Shown in pieces: positions 14,706 through 23,553 of a stretch of DNA of 50,850 nucleotides. The position numbers and the translations under genes are program-made. Source of the stretch: Duganella alba (lineage in GTDB: Bacteria > Pseudomonadota > Gammaproteobacteria > Burkholderiales > Burkholderiaceae_D). Below the pieces are notes generated by a model. That model ran no database searches. It saw nothing but the letters and a program-made list of their open reading frames with translations, and was not told the origin of the DNA. How positions within the stretch are numbered: the stretch's first letter is position 1; the number at the start of each line of letters is the position of its first letter. Where the stretch lies: contig NZ_WKJN01000037.1 in the NCBI RefSeq assembly GCF_009674495.1, positions 1 to 50,850 of the forward strand. The letters run 5' to 3'.

Positions 14706-17700
14706 ATGCATGCGACGGTAGAGCAGCGGCAATACCAGCAACGTCAGCGCAGTAGACGACATTATTCCCCCGATAACCACCGTGGCCAGGGGGCGCTGCA
14801 CTTCGGCGCCGGTTCCGGTGGCAATCGCCATGGGGATGAACCCCAGCGACGCCACCAGCGCCGTCATCATCACCGGCCGCAAGCGCTCCAACGCACCTTC
14901 CCGGATCGCCTGCTCCACGCTGCGCCCCTCCTCCCGCAACTTGCGAATGGCCGCAATCAGCACCAGCCCATTCAACACTGCCACGCCAGACAAGGCGATA
15001 AATCCCACCGCCGCCGATATCGACAACGGTATCCCGCGCATCGCCAGCGCCGCCAGGCCGCCGGTCAACGCAAACGGTATGCCGCTGAACACCAGTAAAC
15101 CATCCTTCAGATTACCGAACATCGCAAACAGCAGCAGCATCACCAGCGCCAGCGCCGCCGGCACCACAATCCGCAAACGTTGCGACGCCGATTGCAGCTG
15201 CTCGAACTGCCCTCCCCAGCTGGTCCAGTACCCAGCCGGAATCCGCACCTCCTGCAACCGCCGCTCCGCCTCGGCCACAAACGATCCAATATCCCGCCCG
15301 CGCACATTGGCGCTGATGACTACCCGCCGCTTGCCGTTCTCCCGGCTGATCTGATTCGGCCCCGGCGCAACGTTAAACGTCGCCACCTCACCCAACGGAA
15401 TGAAATGCGCACCACCTGGCAGCGGCAACGGCAAGCGCCGCAGCGCCTCCAGATCGCCACGCAGCGCATCCGGCAAGCGCACCACAATGTCGAAACGGCG
15501 GTCGCCCTCGAACATGGTGCCGGCCTGCTGGCCGCCGATGGCCGTCGCCACCACCTGCTGCACGTCGCTGATGTTCAGGCCATAGCGCGCCGTCTGGGCG
15601 CGGTCTATGTCCACCGTCAGCACCGGCAAGCCGCTGGTCTGCTCCACCTTCACCTCCTGCGCGCCGTCGACCTTGCCCAGCATGGCGGCGATGCGCGCGG
15701 CGGTGGCGTCCAGCACCTCCGCATCGTCACCGAACAACTTCACCGCCACATCGCTGCGTACACCCGATATCAGCTCGTTGAAACGCAGCTGGATCGGCTG
15801 CGAAAACTCATACGCGTTGCCGGGGATTTGCGCCACCGTGGACTGGATGGCCGCCAGCAGCTGCGCGCGCGTTTTCTTCGGTTTAGGCCACTGCGCTTCC
15901 GGCTTGAGCATGATGTAGCCGTCCGAGATATTCGGCGGCATCGGATCGGAGGCGATTTCCGCCGTGCCGGTGCGCGCGAACACGCGCTCAATCTCGGGGA
16001 ATTTGCGCATCAGTGTCAGCTCGATCTGCTGCTGCATCGCCACCGATTGCGTCAGGCTGGTTCCGGGGATGCGCAAAGCCTGCATGGCGATGTCACCTTC
16101 GTTCAGTGATGGCACGAACTCGCTGCCCATGCGCGTCGCCAACAGCAGCGACAGCGCCACCGCAATGCCGGCAAAGCTCAACACCACCGGCGCGTTGGCC
16201 AGCGCGCGTTCCAGCAACGCGCCGTACCAACGCTGCATGCGATGCGCCGGCTTCTCCACCACCTTGTCGCCAATGAATAGCGCCACGGCAGCGGGTATGA
16301 AGGTAATCGACAGGATCATGGCGCCAGCCAGCGCCATCACCACCGTCAACGCCATTGGATGGAACATGCGGCCTTCGACGCCGGTCAGCGCGAAAATCGG
16401 CAGGTAGACCACCATGATGATCAGCTGTCCGAACAACAGCGGTCGGCGCGACTCCTGTGCAGCCGCGAACACCGCCTCGAATCTTTCGGCGCGCGTCAGC
16501 ACGCGGCCTTGCAACGCCTGCGCGTGCGCCAGACGCCGCACGCAGCTTTCGACAATGACCACCGCGCCGTCGACGATAATGCCGAAGTCCAGCGCGCCAA
16601 GGCTCAACAGGTTGGCGCTGACCTGATACGCCACCATGCCGCTGAAGGTGAACAGCATGGCCAGCGGAATCACCATGGCGGTGATCAGCGCCGCGCGCAG
16701 GTTGCCAAGGAAAACGAACAGCACGGCGATGACCAGCACCGCGCCCTCCAGCAGATTGCGCTTGACCGTGCCGATGGCCTTGTCCACCAATGCCGTGCGA
16801 TCGTAGACGGTGACGGCCACCACGCCCACCGGCAGGCTGCGGTTGATGACGGCCATCTGCTTGTCCACCGCCTGCGCCACGGCGCGGCTGTTCTGGCCGA
16901 TCAGCATGAAGACGGTGCCCAGCACCACCTCGCGGCCGTTTTCGGTGGCGGCGCCGGTGCGCAGTTCGCGGCCGATGTCCACTTCGGCGACGTCGCGCAC
17001 TCGCACCGGCACGCCGTTCACGCTGCGCAGCACGATGTTGCGGATGTCGTCCAGCGAACGCACCTGGCCCGGCGCGCGCACCAGCAGCTGTTCGCCGCGC
17101 TTTTCGATGTAGCCGGCGCCGGCGTTGCCGTTGTTGCGTTCCAGCGCCAGCACCACGTCCCGCAAGGTCAAGCCATAGGACGCCAGCCGCTGCGGCTGTG
17201 GCGCCACGTGGTATTCCTTGGCGTAGCCGCCGATGGCGTTGATCTCGGTGACGCCGGCGACATTGCGCAGTTGCGGCTTGACGATCCAGTCCTGGATCTC
17301 GCGCAGGTCGGTCGGCGTGTAGGACGTGCCATCGGCCTTCCTGGCATCGGGCCGCGCTTCCACCGTCCACAGGTAGATTTCACCGAGGCCGCTGGACACT
17401 GGTCCCATGGCTGGCGTGATTCCATCCGGCAGTTGCGCGCGCGCCTGTTGCAGCCGTTCGCTGACCAGCTGGCGCGCGAAGTAGATGTCGGTGCCGTCCT
17501 TGAACACGACGGTTACCTGCGACAGGCCGTAGCGCGACAGCGAACGCGTTTGCTCCAGGCGCGGCAGGCCGGAAAGCGCCGTCTCCAGTGGATAGGTGAT
17601 GCGCTGCTCGGTCTCCAGCGGTGAATAGCCCGGCGCCGCCGTGTTGATCTGCACCTGCACGTTGGTGATGTCGGGTACGGCGTCGATCGGCAGCTTCTGG

Positions 17701-17792
17701 TAGCTGTAGACGCCCAGCGCGGCCATGGCAGCCACCAGCAGCATGACCAGCCAGCGCTGCGCGATGGCGTAGCGGATGATACGTTCAAACAT
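14688..17792 (-). CDS. czcA: Heavy-metal efflux RND pump, CzcA/CusA family
   Basis: Inner-membrane proton-driven RND transporter of 1034 aa with the 12-helix, two-porter-domain layout. The proton-relay signature DFGIIVDGAVVIVE places Asp402, Asp408 and Glu415 at exactly the numbering known for Cupriavidus CzcA, which also supports the start at 17792 (GGGAG ribosome-binding site) over an upstream TTG. This signature type is associated with divalent Zn/Co/Cd/Ni exporters; Cu/Ag pumps differ here. With the CzcB and CzcC proteins it forms a tripartite complex expelling periplasmic or cytoplasmic metal across the outer membrane. Last gene of czcICBA; LPRKL plus the stop come from the repeat. Exact metal not determinable. 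Confidence 0.9.
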   Translation of the reverse strand: MFERIIRYAIAQRWLVMLLVAAMAALGVYSYQKLPIDAVPDITNVQVQINTAAPGYSPLETEQRITYPLETALSGLPRLEQTRSLSRYGLSQVTVVFKDGTDIYFARQLVSERLQQARAQLPDGITPAMGPVSSGLGEIYLWTVEARPDARKADGTSYTPTDLREIQDWIVKPQLRNVAGVTEINAIGGYAKEYHVAPQPQRLASYGLTLRDVVLALERNNGNAGAGYIEKRGEQLLVRAPGQVRSLDDIRNIVLRSVNGVPVRVRDVAEVDIGRELRTGAATENGREVVLGTVFMLIGQNSRAVAQAVDKQMAVINRSLPVGVVAVTVYDRTALVDKAIGTVKRNLLEGAVLVIAVLFVFLGNLRAALITAMVIPLAMLFTFSGMVAYQVSANLLSLGALDFGIIVDGAVVIVESCVRRLAHAQALQGRVLTRAERFEAVFAAAQESRRPLLFGQLIIMVVYLPIFALTGVEGRMFHPMALTVVMALAGAMILSITFIPAAVALFIGDKVVEKPAHRMQRWYGALLERALANAPVVLSFAGIAVALSLLLATRMGSEFVPSLNEGDIAMQALRIPGTSLTQSVAMQQQIELTLMRKFPEIERVFARTGTAEIASDPMPPNISDGYIMLKPEAQWPKPKKTRAQLLAAIQSTVAQIPGNAYEFSQPIQLRFNELISGVRSDVAVKLFGDDAEVLDATAARIAAMLGKVDGAQEVKVEQTSGLPVLTVDIDRAQTARYGLNISDVQQVVATAIGGQQAGTMFEGDRRFDIVVRLPDALRGDLEALRRLPLPLPGGAHFIPLGEVATFNVAPGPNQISRENGKRRVVISANVRGRDIGSFVAEAERRLQEVRIPAGYWTSWGGQFEQLQSASQRLRIVVPAALALVMLLLFAMFGNLKDGLLVFSGIPFALTGGLAALAMRGIPLSISAAVGFIALSGVAVLNGLVLIAAIRKLREEGRSVEQAIREGALERLRPVMMTALVASLGFIPMAIATGTGAEVQRPLATVVIGGIMSSTALTLLVLPLLYRRMHLPRKL

Positions 17793-17806
17793 GGTGGTCT
17801 CCCGTA

Positions 17807-19036
17807 TCAATGTTCATGTTCGGCGCTGTCCTTGCCCAGTTCCGCCTTCAGCACGTAGCTGTTGGCGGCGGCGTAGGATGTACCGGTGGTCAGGCCGCGC
17901 AGGATTTCGGTCAGCTTGCCGTCGCTGCGGCCCGGCCTTACCGGCCGTGCCTCGAAGCCTGTGGCGGTGCGCACGAAGATGGCGGGTCTGCCGTCTATCG
18001 TTTGCAGCGCGTCTGCGGCCACGGTGACTGCGGCGGCACTCATTCCTGACTGTACGTCGACGTTGACGAACAGGCCGGGACGCCAGGCGCGTTCGGGGTT
18101 CGTCAGCGCCACGCGGGCGGTGGCGGTGCGGGTCTGCTCGCCGAGCAGCGCGCCGACGTAGGTGATCTTGCCGCTGGCCTGCGCCGCGAAGGCGGCGGCG
18201 CGGACGATGGCGGTTTCGCCGACGCGCACGCGGTTCAGGTCTTGCGGCGGCACGGCGAAGTCGGCCCACACGGTGGACAAGTCGGAGATGGTGAAGACGT
18301 TGGCGTCTTCCTTGATCGCCTCGCCCATCGCCAGGTGCTTTTCCATCACCACGCCGGCGAACGGCGCGCGCAGCTCCAGTTGGTTGAGCTGCTTGCCGGC
18401 CGCAGCACCGGCGCCCAGCACGCTAAGTTTTTGCTGGGCGTTCTGCACGGCGATGTCGGCTTCGCTCATTGCCTGTTTGGCTTGCAGGTAGTCCTGTTCG
18501 GCGGAGATTTTGTCTTGCCACAGTTTGTGTTCGCGTTCCAGCGTGGTGCGGGCCAGCGCCAGCCGGCGTTGGGCGGACAGCAGTTCGCTGCGCTGCTCGG
18601 ACAGGGCGCTGCTGGCCAGCACCGCCAGCAGTTGGCCGCGCTGGACGGTCTGGCCCAGTTCCGCGTGCACGGCGACCACCACGCCGGCCAGCTTGGGCAC
18701 CACGTGGGCGGTACGGTCGTCGTTGAAGCGGATTTCGCCGGGCAGCGTCAGGATGGTGCTAATCTGCGCCGGCGCGGCGGTGGCCAGCACGATGCCGGCG
18801 GCCTGAATCTGCGCAGCGCTCAACGTGATGGTCTCCGGCGCGCTGGCGGCGGACGATGCGGCGCTGCGGGCGCCGGCCGGCGCTGCATCGGCGGCACTGA
18901 CGGTGCCGGCGGCTGGCGCATCGGCATGGCCGTCATCGTTGTGTGCGTCGTCGGCGCGCGGTTTGAGGATGAGGGTCGCCAACAGCAGCGCGACGGCGGC
19001 CATGGCGGTAATGGTGATGGTCTGCTTCTTATTCAT
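17807..19036 (-). CDS. czcB: RND efflux membrane fusion protein, CzcB/CusB family
   Basis: Periplasmic adaptor of 409 aa that links the RND pump to the outer-membrane channel. It has an N-terminal membrane anchor (ITITAMAAVALLLATLIL, about residues 6-23), a His/Asp-rich linker (DDAHNDDGHADA), a lipoyl half (GVVVAVHAELGQTVQRGQLL), a coiled-coil hairpin (about 150-220), the second lipoyl half, a beta-barrel (WADFAVPPQDLNRVRVGE) and a membrane-proximal domain. It ends in AEHEH, a possible metal-binding tail. The start MNKKQT at 19036 overlaps the upstream gene by 8 nt (ATGAATAA), so it is translationally coupled to czcC; the stop is 14 nt before czcA. Confidence 0.9.
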   Translation of the reverse strand: MNKKQTITITAMAAVALLLATLILKPRADDAHNDDGHADAPAAGTVSAADAAPAGARSAASSAASAPETITLSAAQIQAAGIVLATAAPAQISTILTLPGEIRFNDDRTAHVVPKLAGVVVAVHAELGQTVQRGQLLAVLASSALSEQRSELLSAQRRLALARTTLEREHKLWQDKISAEQDYLQAKQAMSEADIAVQNAQQKLSVLGAGAAAGKQLNQLELRAPFAGVVMEKHLAMGEAIKEDANVFTISDLSTVWADFAVPPQDLNRVRVGETAIVRAAAFAAQASGKITYVGALLGEQTRTATARVALTNPERAWRPGLFVNVDVQSGMSAAAVTVAADALQTIDGRPAIFVRTATGFEARPVRPGRSDGKLTEILRGLTTGTSYAAANSYVLKAELGKDSAEHEH

Positions 19037-20249
19037 GCTCTGCTCCGAGAAGGCGCGCGATGGCTGCCTGCGCGCGATGCGCGTCGGCCAAGGTGGTGAG
19101 GTAGTGGGACTGCGCCTGCAACAGCGTGCGCTGCGCATCAAGCACGTCGAGGAAGCCGAACTTGCCGTAATCGAAGCCGGTGCTGGCCGCCTCGTAGGCA
19201 CTTTGCGCGCCCGGCAGAATCTCCTCCCGCAGCGCCAGCGCCTGCGCGCGCGCCGCCGCATATTCCTCACGCGCGGCCACCAGTTCGGCCTCCAGCCGCG
19301 CCGCCGTCGCCGCCACGCCATCGCGCGCCTGGTCGACGCGCCGCGCGGCTGCCAGCACCGCGCCCTGATTGCGGTCGAACAGCGGCAACGGCAGCGACAC
19401 GCCAAACACCGCCTGCGTGCGTCCCAGTTCCTCCGAACGCTTGCTGCCCACCGTCAGCGCCACATCGGGCACGCGGCGCGACAACTCCACCTGCGTCAAC
19501 GCCTGCCGCCGCGACAGTTCAGCGCGCGCCACCTGCATGGCAGGCGCCTGCGCCAGCAAGGCGCGCTGCTCCGCCATCGACGGCAACTCGGGCAGCGCGG
19601 CGATCTCGCCCGCCACCTGCTCGAAACGTGGCGACGGATTCCCCCACAACGCCGCCAACCGCACGCGCGCCGTCGCCAACGCACTGCGCGCACGAATCAG
19701 CTCCAGCCCGACCGTGGACGCCGCCACCTGCGCGCGCGTCTGCTCCACCGGCGACACCTTGCCAGCCACCACCCGCCGTCCGGTCGCCGCAGCAGCGCGC
19801 TGCGCCAGCTCGGACGCCTGCTGCGCCAGACGCAACTGCTCTTGCGCAGCCAGCACAGCGAACCACGCCGCCGCCGTCTCCGCGCGCACCTCGGCGCGGC
19901 GTTGCAGCAGCCATGCGGCCGCACCTTCACGGCCGCGCTGCGCCGCCTGCACGCGCGCCGCGCGCTTGCCGCCCAGTTCCAGCGGCTGGCTTAACTGCAA
20001 GGTGGTTTCACGCGTATCGCGCCGCGTATCGACGCGCTCCAGCGACAGGGAAGGATTGGGCAGCAGGCCGGCCTGCCGCACCGCGCCGTCCTCCGCCAGC
20101 AACTCATGACGGGCCGCCGCCAGGTCGGCGTTGCCATCGTCGGCCAGCGCCAGCGCCGCCGATAACGTCAACGGCGCCGACGGCTCCTCAACGGCCTGCG
20201 CATAGGCAGGCCATGCCGCTAACCATAGCGGCAAAACAAATTTGAACAT
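19029..20249 (-). CDS. czcC: Outer-membrane efflux channel, CzcC/TolC family
   Basis: A 406-aa outer-membrane factor with signal peptide (MFKFVLPLWLAAWPAYAQAV) and two OEP repeats rich in long helices: a first half with LSAALALADDGNADLAAARHELLAEDGAVRQAGLLPNP-type periodicity (about residues 30-210) and a second half to about 400. The trimeric channel lets metal leave the cell through the CzcCBA complex. The ribosome-binding site GGAG is 8 nt upstream of the ATG. It overlaps czcB by 8 nt. Assignment to the Czc rather than a general TolC group rests on the neighbouring CzcA signature. Confidence 0.88.
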   Translation of the reverse strand: MFKFVLPLWLAAWPAYAQAVEEPSAPLTLSAALALADDGNADLAAARHELLAEDGAVRQAGLLPNPSLSLERVDTRRDTRETTLQLSQPLELGGKRAARVQAAQRGREGAAAWLLQRRAEVRAETAAAWFAVLAAQEQLRLAQQASELAQRAAAATGRRVVAGKVSPVEQTRAQVAASTVGLELIRARSALATARVRLAALWGNPSPRFEQVAGEIAALPELPSMAEQRALLAQAPAMQVARAELSRRQALTQVELSRRVPDVALTVGSKRSEELGRTQAVFGVSLPLPLFDRNQGAVLAAARRVDQARDGVAATAARLEAELVAAREEYAAARAQALALREEILPGAQSAYEAASTGFDYGKFGFLDVLDAQRTLLQAQSHYLTTLADAHRAQAAIARLLGAEHE

Positions 20250-20317
20250 CGAATTCTCCGATTAACAGGATAGGAATTCGACGAGACGTGAAGGAAAAAA
20301 GCTCAGGCCTCGCCGCG

Positions 20318-20665
20318 TCAGGCGACGAAGGACCAGTTGGGCCGTGGCGGCCCGTCAGCGATATAGGAGTGGTAGTGCAGGGCGCCCGGCGGCGCATAGA
20401 TGGCGACCGGCGCCACAGTCAATACGGCATCGGCGCCCGGCAGCGAAGCCTGCACCGCGTGATGACAGACTTCGCAATCGCCATGCAGCTTGCCCGGCTT
20501 GCTCTTGCCGGCATCGTCGTCACCGGCTTGCGCCTGGTGCTGATGACCATGGTGACCGAAGTGCGTGCTCTTGCTGGACTCGTGCTGGCAATAGACGGCC
20601 GCCATCGACCAGGAATACTGGATCGGCAGAATGGTCAGCAGCAGGATGAGCAATAGCTTTTTCAC
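20318..20665 (-). CDS. czcI: CzcI-like small periplasmic metal-binding protein
   Basis: A 115-aa protein with a signal sequence (VKKLLLILLLTILPIQYSWS), a His-rich stretch (HFGHHGHQHQ) and a CEVCHH motif, which together mark a periplasmic metal-binding or sensing protein like CzcI, the small protein that heads czcICBA operons and is thought to modulate their expression. The start is GTG at 20665, chosen because the hydrophobic signal begins there; longer upstream readings run through the neighbouring gene. No Shine-Dalgarno is present, but TGCTACAAT (an extended -10) ends 7 nt before the GTG, so the transcript may be leaderless. It is 68 bp upstream of czcC. Confidence 0.75.
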   Translation of the reverse strand: MKKLLLILLLTILPIQYSWSMAAVYCQHESSKSTHFGHHGHQHQAQAGDDDAGKSKPGKLHGDCEVCHHAVQASLPGADAVLTVAPVAIYAPPGALHYHSYIADGPPRPNWSFVA

Positions 20666-20671
20666 CAGACT

Positions 20672-20680
20672 ATTGTAGCA
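20672..20680 (-). promoter_or_regulatory. Extended -10 element of the czc operon
   Basis: On the minus strand TGCTACAAT lies in the 35-bp gap before czcI, with its last base 7 nt from the GTG. It has the TGn extension that can replace a -35 box. It would start transcription at or next to the start codon. Confidence 0.5.
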
Positions 20681-20700
20681 GCCCGCCGCCGACCATGCTT

Positions 20701-22854
20701 TTACGCCTTCTTCAGCATCTCCGCTCGCAGCGGCAGCTCGCGCACGCGCACACCGGTGGCGGCAAACACCGCGTTGGTCAGCGCCGCGCCCACGCCGGCC
20801 GTCCCCGGCTCGCCGATGCCGCCCGGCGCCTCGCTGCTCGGCACCAGCACCACGTCGATCCGCGGCGCCTGGCTCATGCGCAGGATCGGATAGTCGTGGA
20901 AGTTGCTTTGCTCGACGCGGCCATCCTTCAGCGTGATGACGCCAAACAGCCCCGCCGTCAGGCCGAAGTTGATGCCGCTCTGGATCTGCGCCGCCACCGT
21001 GTCCGGATTGACCACCTGGCCGCAATCGACCGCGCACACCACGCGCTTGACGGTCACTTCGCCGTCATCGCTGACCGCCACGTCAACCACCTGCGCCAGA
21101 TAGGTGCCCCACGAGCGCATCAGGGCGATGCCACGTCCCGAGCGAGGCGGCAGCGGCGTGCCCCAGCCGGCCCGCTCGGCCGCCACCTTCAGCACCTGCG
21201 CCGCGCGCGGCTGCTTGTCCAACAGCGACAGGCGGTAGACCAGCGGGTCCTGCCCCACCTTCAGCGCCAGTTCGTCCATGAAGCTTTCCAGCACCGTCAT
21301 GTTGCGGGTCGGGCCGACACCGCGCCAGAACGCGGTCGGCACCGGGCCGTCCTCCTGCGTGTACTCGCTGCGCATGTTCGGGATATCGTAGGAGAACACG
21401 TCCGAGCCTTCGACGTTGTCGATATCCAGGCCGTCCTTCAGCCAGCCGGGCGCGAACGACGCCAGGTTCGACGGCCCGGCGATCTTGTGCGAGAACGCCA
21501 GCGGCTTGCCATCCTTGCCCAGCGACGCCGACACCGAATGCGCATACATCCCGCGCAGCAGGCAATGCTGGATATCCTCCTCGCGGCTCCACACCAGCTT
21601 GACCGGCGACTTGACCTGCCTGGCCACCGCCGCCGCCTGCACCACGTAATCGGTGTACAGACGCCGGCCGAAACCGCCGCCGATGTAGTGGTTGTGCAGC
21701 GTGACCTTCTCCGGCGCCAGGCCCAGCACCTTGGCGGCGTCGTCGCGCGCACGGGCCGGCACCTGGGAACCGGTCCAGATCTCGGCCGTGCCGTCGCCCT
21801 TGACGTGTACGGTGCAGTTCATCGGCTCCATGGTGGCATGCGCCAGCATCGGATTGACGTACAGCGCCTCGATCCGCTGGCCGTCGGCCGCCAGCGCCTT
21901 CAGGGCGTCGCCGTCGTTGCGGGCGATGTGGCCGGGCTTCTGCAGCGCCGCCACCATCAGCTTGCGCACATCGTCGGTGCCCAACTTGGCGTACTGGCCT
22001 TCGTCCCACTTGATGTCCAGCGCGGCCAGGCCCTGCTTGGCGTACCAGTAGTTGTCCGCCACCACCGCCACCGCGTTATCCAGCTTGACGATCTGGCGCA
22101 CGCCGCGCAGCTTGCGCGCCTTGGCGTCGTTGACCGATTTGAGCTTGCCGCCGATGACCGGACTGGCCGCCACCACCGCCACCTTCATGCCCTTCACCTG
22201 CGCGTCGATGCCGAACATCGCGCTGCCGTCGGTCTTGCCCTTGGCATCCAGGCGCTTGGCCGGCTGGCCGACCAGCTTGAAATCCTTGGGCTGCTTGAGC
22301 GCGATCTTTTCCGGCGCCGGCAGCTTGGCTGCAGCCGCCACCAGTTGGCCGTATTTGACGCGGCGGCCGCTGGCCGTGTGCACCACCTCACCGCGTTCGG
22401 CGCGGCAGCTGTCCGGCGCCACCTGCCAGCCATCGGCGGCGGCCTGCACCAGCACCATGCGCGCGGCGGCGCCGGTCTGGCGCATCGGTTCATAGAGAAG
22501 ACGAATGGTCAGCGAGCCGCCGGTGAACTGGTCGCCGAACGGTGCGCCGTAGACCTTGGCGTCGGGCGGCGCATGGCGCACCTCGATCTGGCTCATATCG
22601 ACTTCCAGCTCCTCGGCGATCAGCATGGGCACCGAGGTGTAGGTGCCCTGGCCCATTTCCACTTTCGGCATGGTCAGCACGATGCGGTCGTCGGCGCCGA
22701 TGGCGATGAAGGCATTCAGATCGGCCGGCGCGCCGGCCGCTGCCGCCATGCCCTGGCCGGGCCAGAAGCCGACCATCAAACCGCCGCCCGCGGCGGCGGC
22801 CACTTTGAGGAAACTGCGGCGCGACACCGCGCCTGGTGCGTAGGGAGTGTTCAT
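20701..22854 (-). CDS. Molybdenum hydroxylase large subunit (isoquinoline 1-oxidoreductase beta type)
   Basis: A 717-aa xanthine-oxidase-family subunit that binds the molybdopterin cytosine dinucleotide cofactor. It carries an N-terminal twin-arginine signal (SRRSFLKVAAAAGGG, residues 11-25), so the folded complex is exported to the periplasm. Motifs include KVEMGQGTYTSVPMLIAEELEVD, HNHYIGGGFGRRL and the active-site glutamate in GGIGEPGTAGV near the C-terminus. The family hydroxylates N-heteroaromatics or oxidises aldehydes, passing electrons to the iron-sulfur subunit encoded 2 nt upstream. The substrate cannot be read from the sequence. The start at 22854 follows GGGAGTGTTC. No cytochrome subunit or MoCu chaperone is adjacent. 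Confidence 0.9.
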   Translation of the reverse strand: MNTPYAPGAVSRRSFLKVAAAAGGGLMVGFWPGQGMAAAAGAPADLNAFIAIGADDRIVLTMPKVEMGQGTYTSVPMLIAEELEVDMSQIEVRHAPPDAKVYGAPFGDQFTGGSLTIRLLYEPMRQTGAAARMVLVQAAADGWQVAPDSCRAERGEVVHTASGRRVKYGQLVAAAAKLPAPEKIALKQPKDFKLVGQPAKRLDAKGKTDGSAMFGIDAQVKGMKVAVVAASPVIGGKLKSVNDAKARKLRGVRQIVKLDNAVAVVADNYWYAKQGLAALDIKWDEGQYAKLGTDDVRKLMVAALQKPGHIARNDGDALKALAADGQRIEALYVNPMLAHATMEPMNCTVHVKGDGTAEIWTGSQVPARARDDAAKVLGLAPEKVTLHNHYIGGGFGRRLYTDYVVQAAAVARQVKSPVKLVWSREEDIQHCLLRGMYAHSVSASLGKDGKPLAFSHKIAGPSNLASFAPGWLKDGLDIDNVEGSDVFSYDIPNMRSEYTQEDGPVPTAFWRGVGPTRNMTVLESFMDELALKVGQDPLVYRLSLLDKQPRAAQVLKVAAERAGWGTPLPPRSGRGIALMRSWGTYLAQVVDVAVSDDGEVTVKRVVCAVDCGQVVNPDTVAAQIQSGINFGLTAGLFGVITLKDGRVEQSNFHDYPILRMSQAPRIDVVLVPSSEAPGGIGEPGTAGVGAALTNAVFAATGVRVRELPLRAEMLKKA

Positions 22855-22856
22855 GC

Positions 22857-23327
22857 TCAGGCTCCCTTCAGCAGCGGCGAGGCGGCGGCATCCTTGATCG
22901 CCGCGCGGATGCGGCTGTAGGTGCCACATCGGCAGATATTGCCGGACATGGCGTCGTCGATCTCGGCGTCGGTGGGCTGGTGGTTCTTGGCCAGCAGCGC
23001 GCAGGCCGACATGATCTGCCCGGATTGACAGTAGCCGCACTGCACCACCTCCACTTTCAGCCATGCGGCCTGCGTCGCCTTGCCGGCCGGCGTGGCGCCG
23101 ATGCCCTCGATGGTGGTGACGTGCTTGCCGGCCACCGCCGATACCGGCAGCACGCAGGAGCGCGTGGCCTCGCCGTCGATGTGCACGGTGCAGGCGCCGC
23201 ACAGCGCCATGCCGCATCCGAACTTGGTGCCTGTCATGTGCGCCTCGTCGCGCAGCACCCACAGCAGCGGCATGTCGCCGGGCACGTCGAACGCGCGCGG
23301 CTTGCCGTTAATCGTCAGCTTGATCAT
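22857..23327 (-). CDS. [2Fe-2S] small subunit of molybdenum hydroxylase (isoquinoline oxidoreductase alpha type)
   Basis: A 156-aa iron-sulfur protein with two [2Fe-2S] sites: a plant-ferredoxin-like cluster with Cys38, Cys43, Cys46 and Cys58 (FGCGMALCGAC) and a helical-domain cluster with Cys97, Cys100, Cys132 and Cys134 (CGYCQSGQ, ICRCG). It carries electrons from the molybdenum centre of the partner subunit. The ATG at 23327 has GGAG 7 nt upstream. It has no signal peptide and is presumably carried out of the cell by the Tat signal of the large subunit, as known for this family. First gene of a two-gene operon. Confidence 0.93.
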   Translation of the reverse strand: MIKLTINGKPRAFDVPGDMPLLWVLRDEAHMTGTKFGCGMALCGACTVHIDGEATRSCVLPVSAVAGKHVTTIEGIGATPAGKATQAAWLKVEVVQCGYCQSGQIMSACALLAKNHQPTDAEIDDAMSGNICRCGTYSRIRAAIKDAAASPLLKGA

Positions 23328-23402
23328 CGAAGGCTCCCTAGTCAAAACCCCACTATAGCCACGTATGTTCGCCAGATGACATTAGCCTTTGGAGATACAG
23401 AA

Positions 23403-23417
23403 ACAACCAGTGGTTGT
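23403..23417. promoter_or_regulatory. Short palindrome in a divergent promoter region
   Basis: ACAACC and GGTTGT with a 3-nt centre form a perfect small dyad in the 226-bp region between the molybdenum hydroxylase operon and the PAP2 phosphatase. The region is AT-richer than its surroundings and would hold both promoters. No known operator consensus is matched. Confidence 0.35.
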
Positions 23418-23553
23418 AAATTGACCGCCGCTATAACTTTTTCCATGGCTGGGATAATATTTTTCGCTGGAAGCGATCCCATGCGAAATGCGTAACAAAC
23501 ACGTCATATCCGCTCATTACCCTGTGGCCTTTTTCCAACTACGGACCACTGCC

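Noticed and set aside
20666..21037. N-terminal extension of czcI in the same frame
   Set aside because: The extra 120 residues lie inside the molybdenum hydroxylase gene and are low-complexity; the signal peptide begins at the GTG at 20665.
23501..23520. Pho-box-like TCAT repeats before the PAP2 phosphatase
   Set aside because: The TCAT cores are 10 bp apart, not 11, and the rest of the half-sites does not match.
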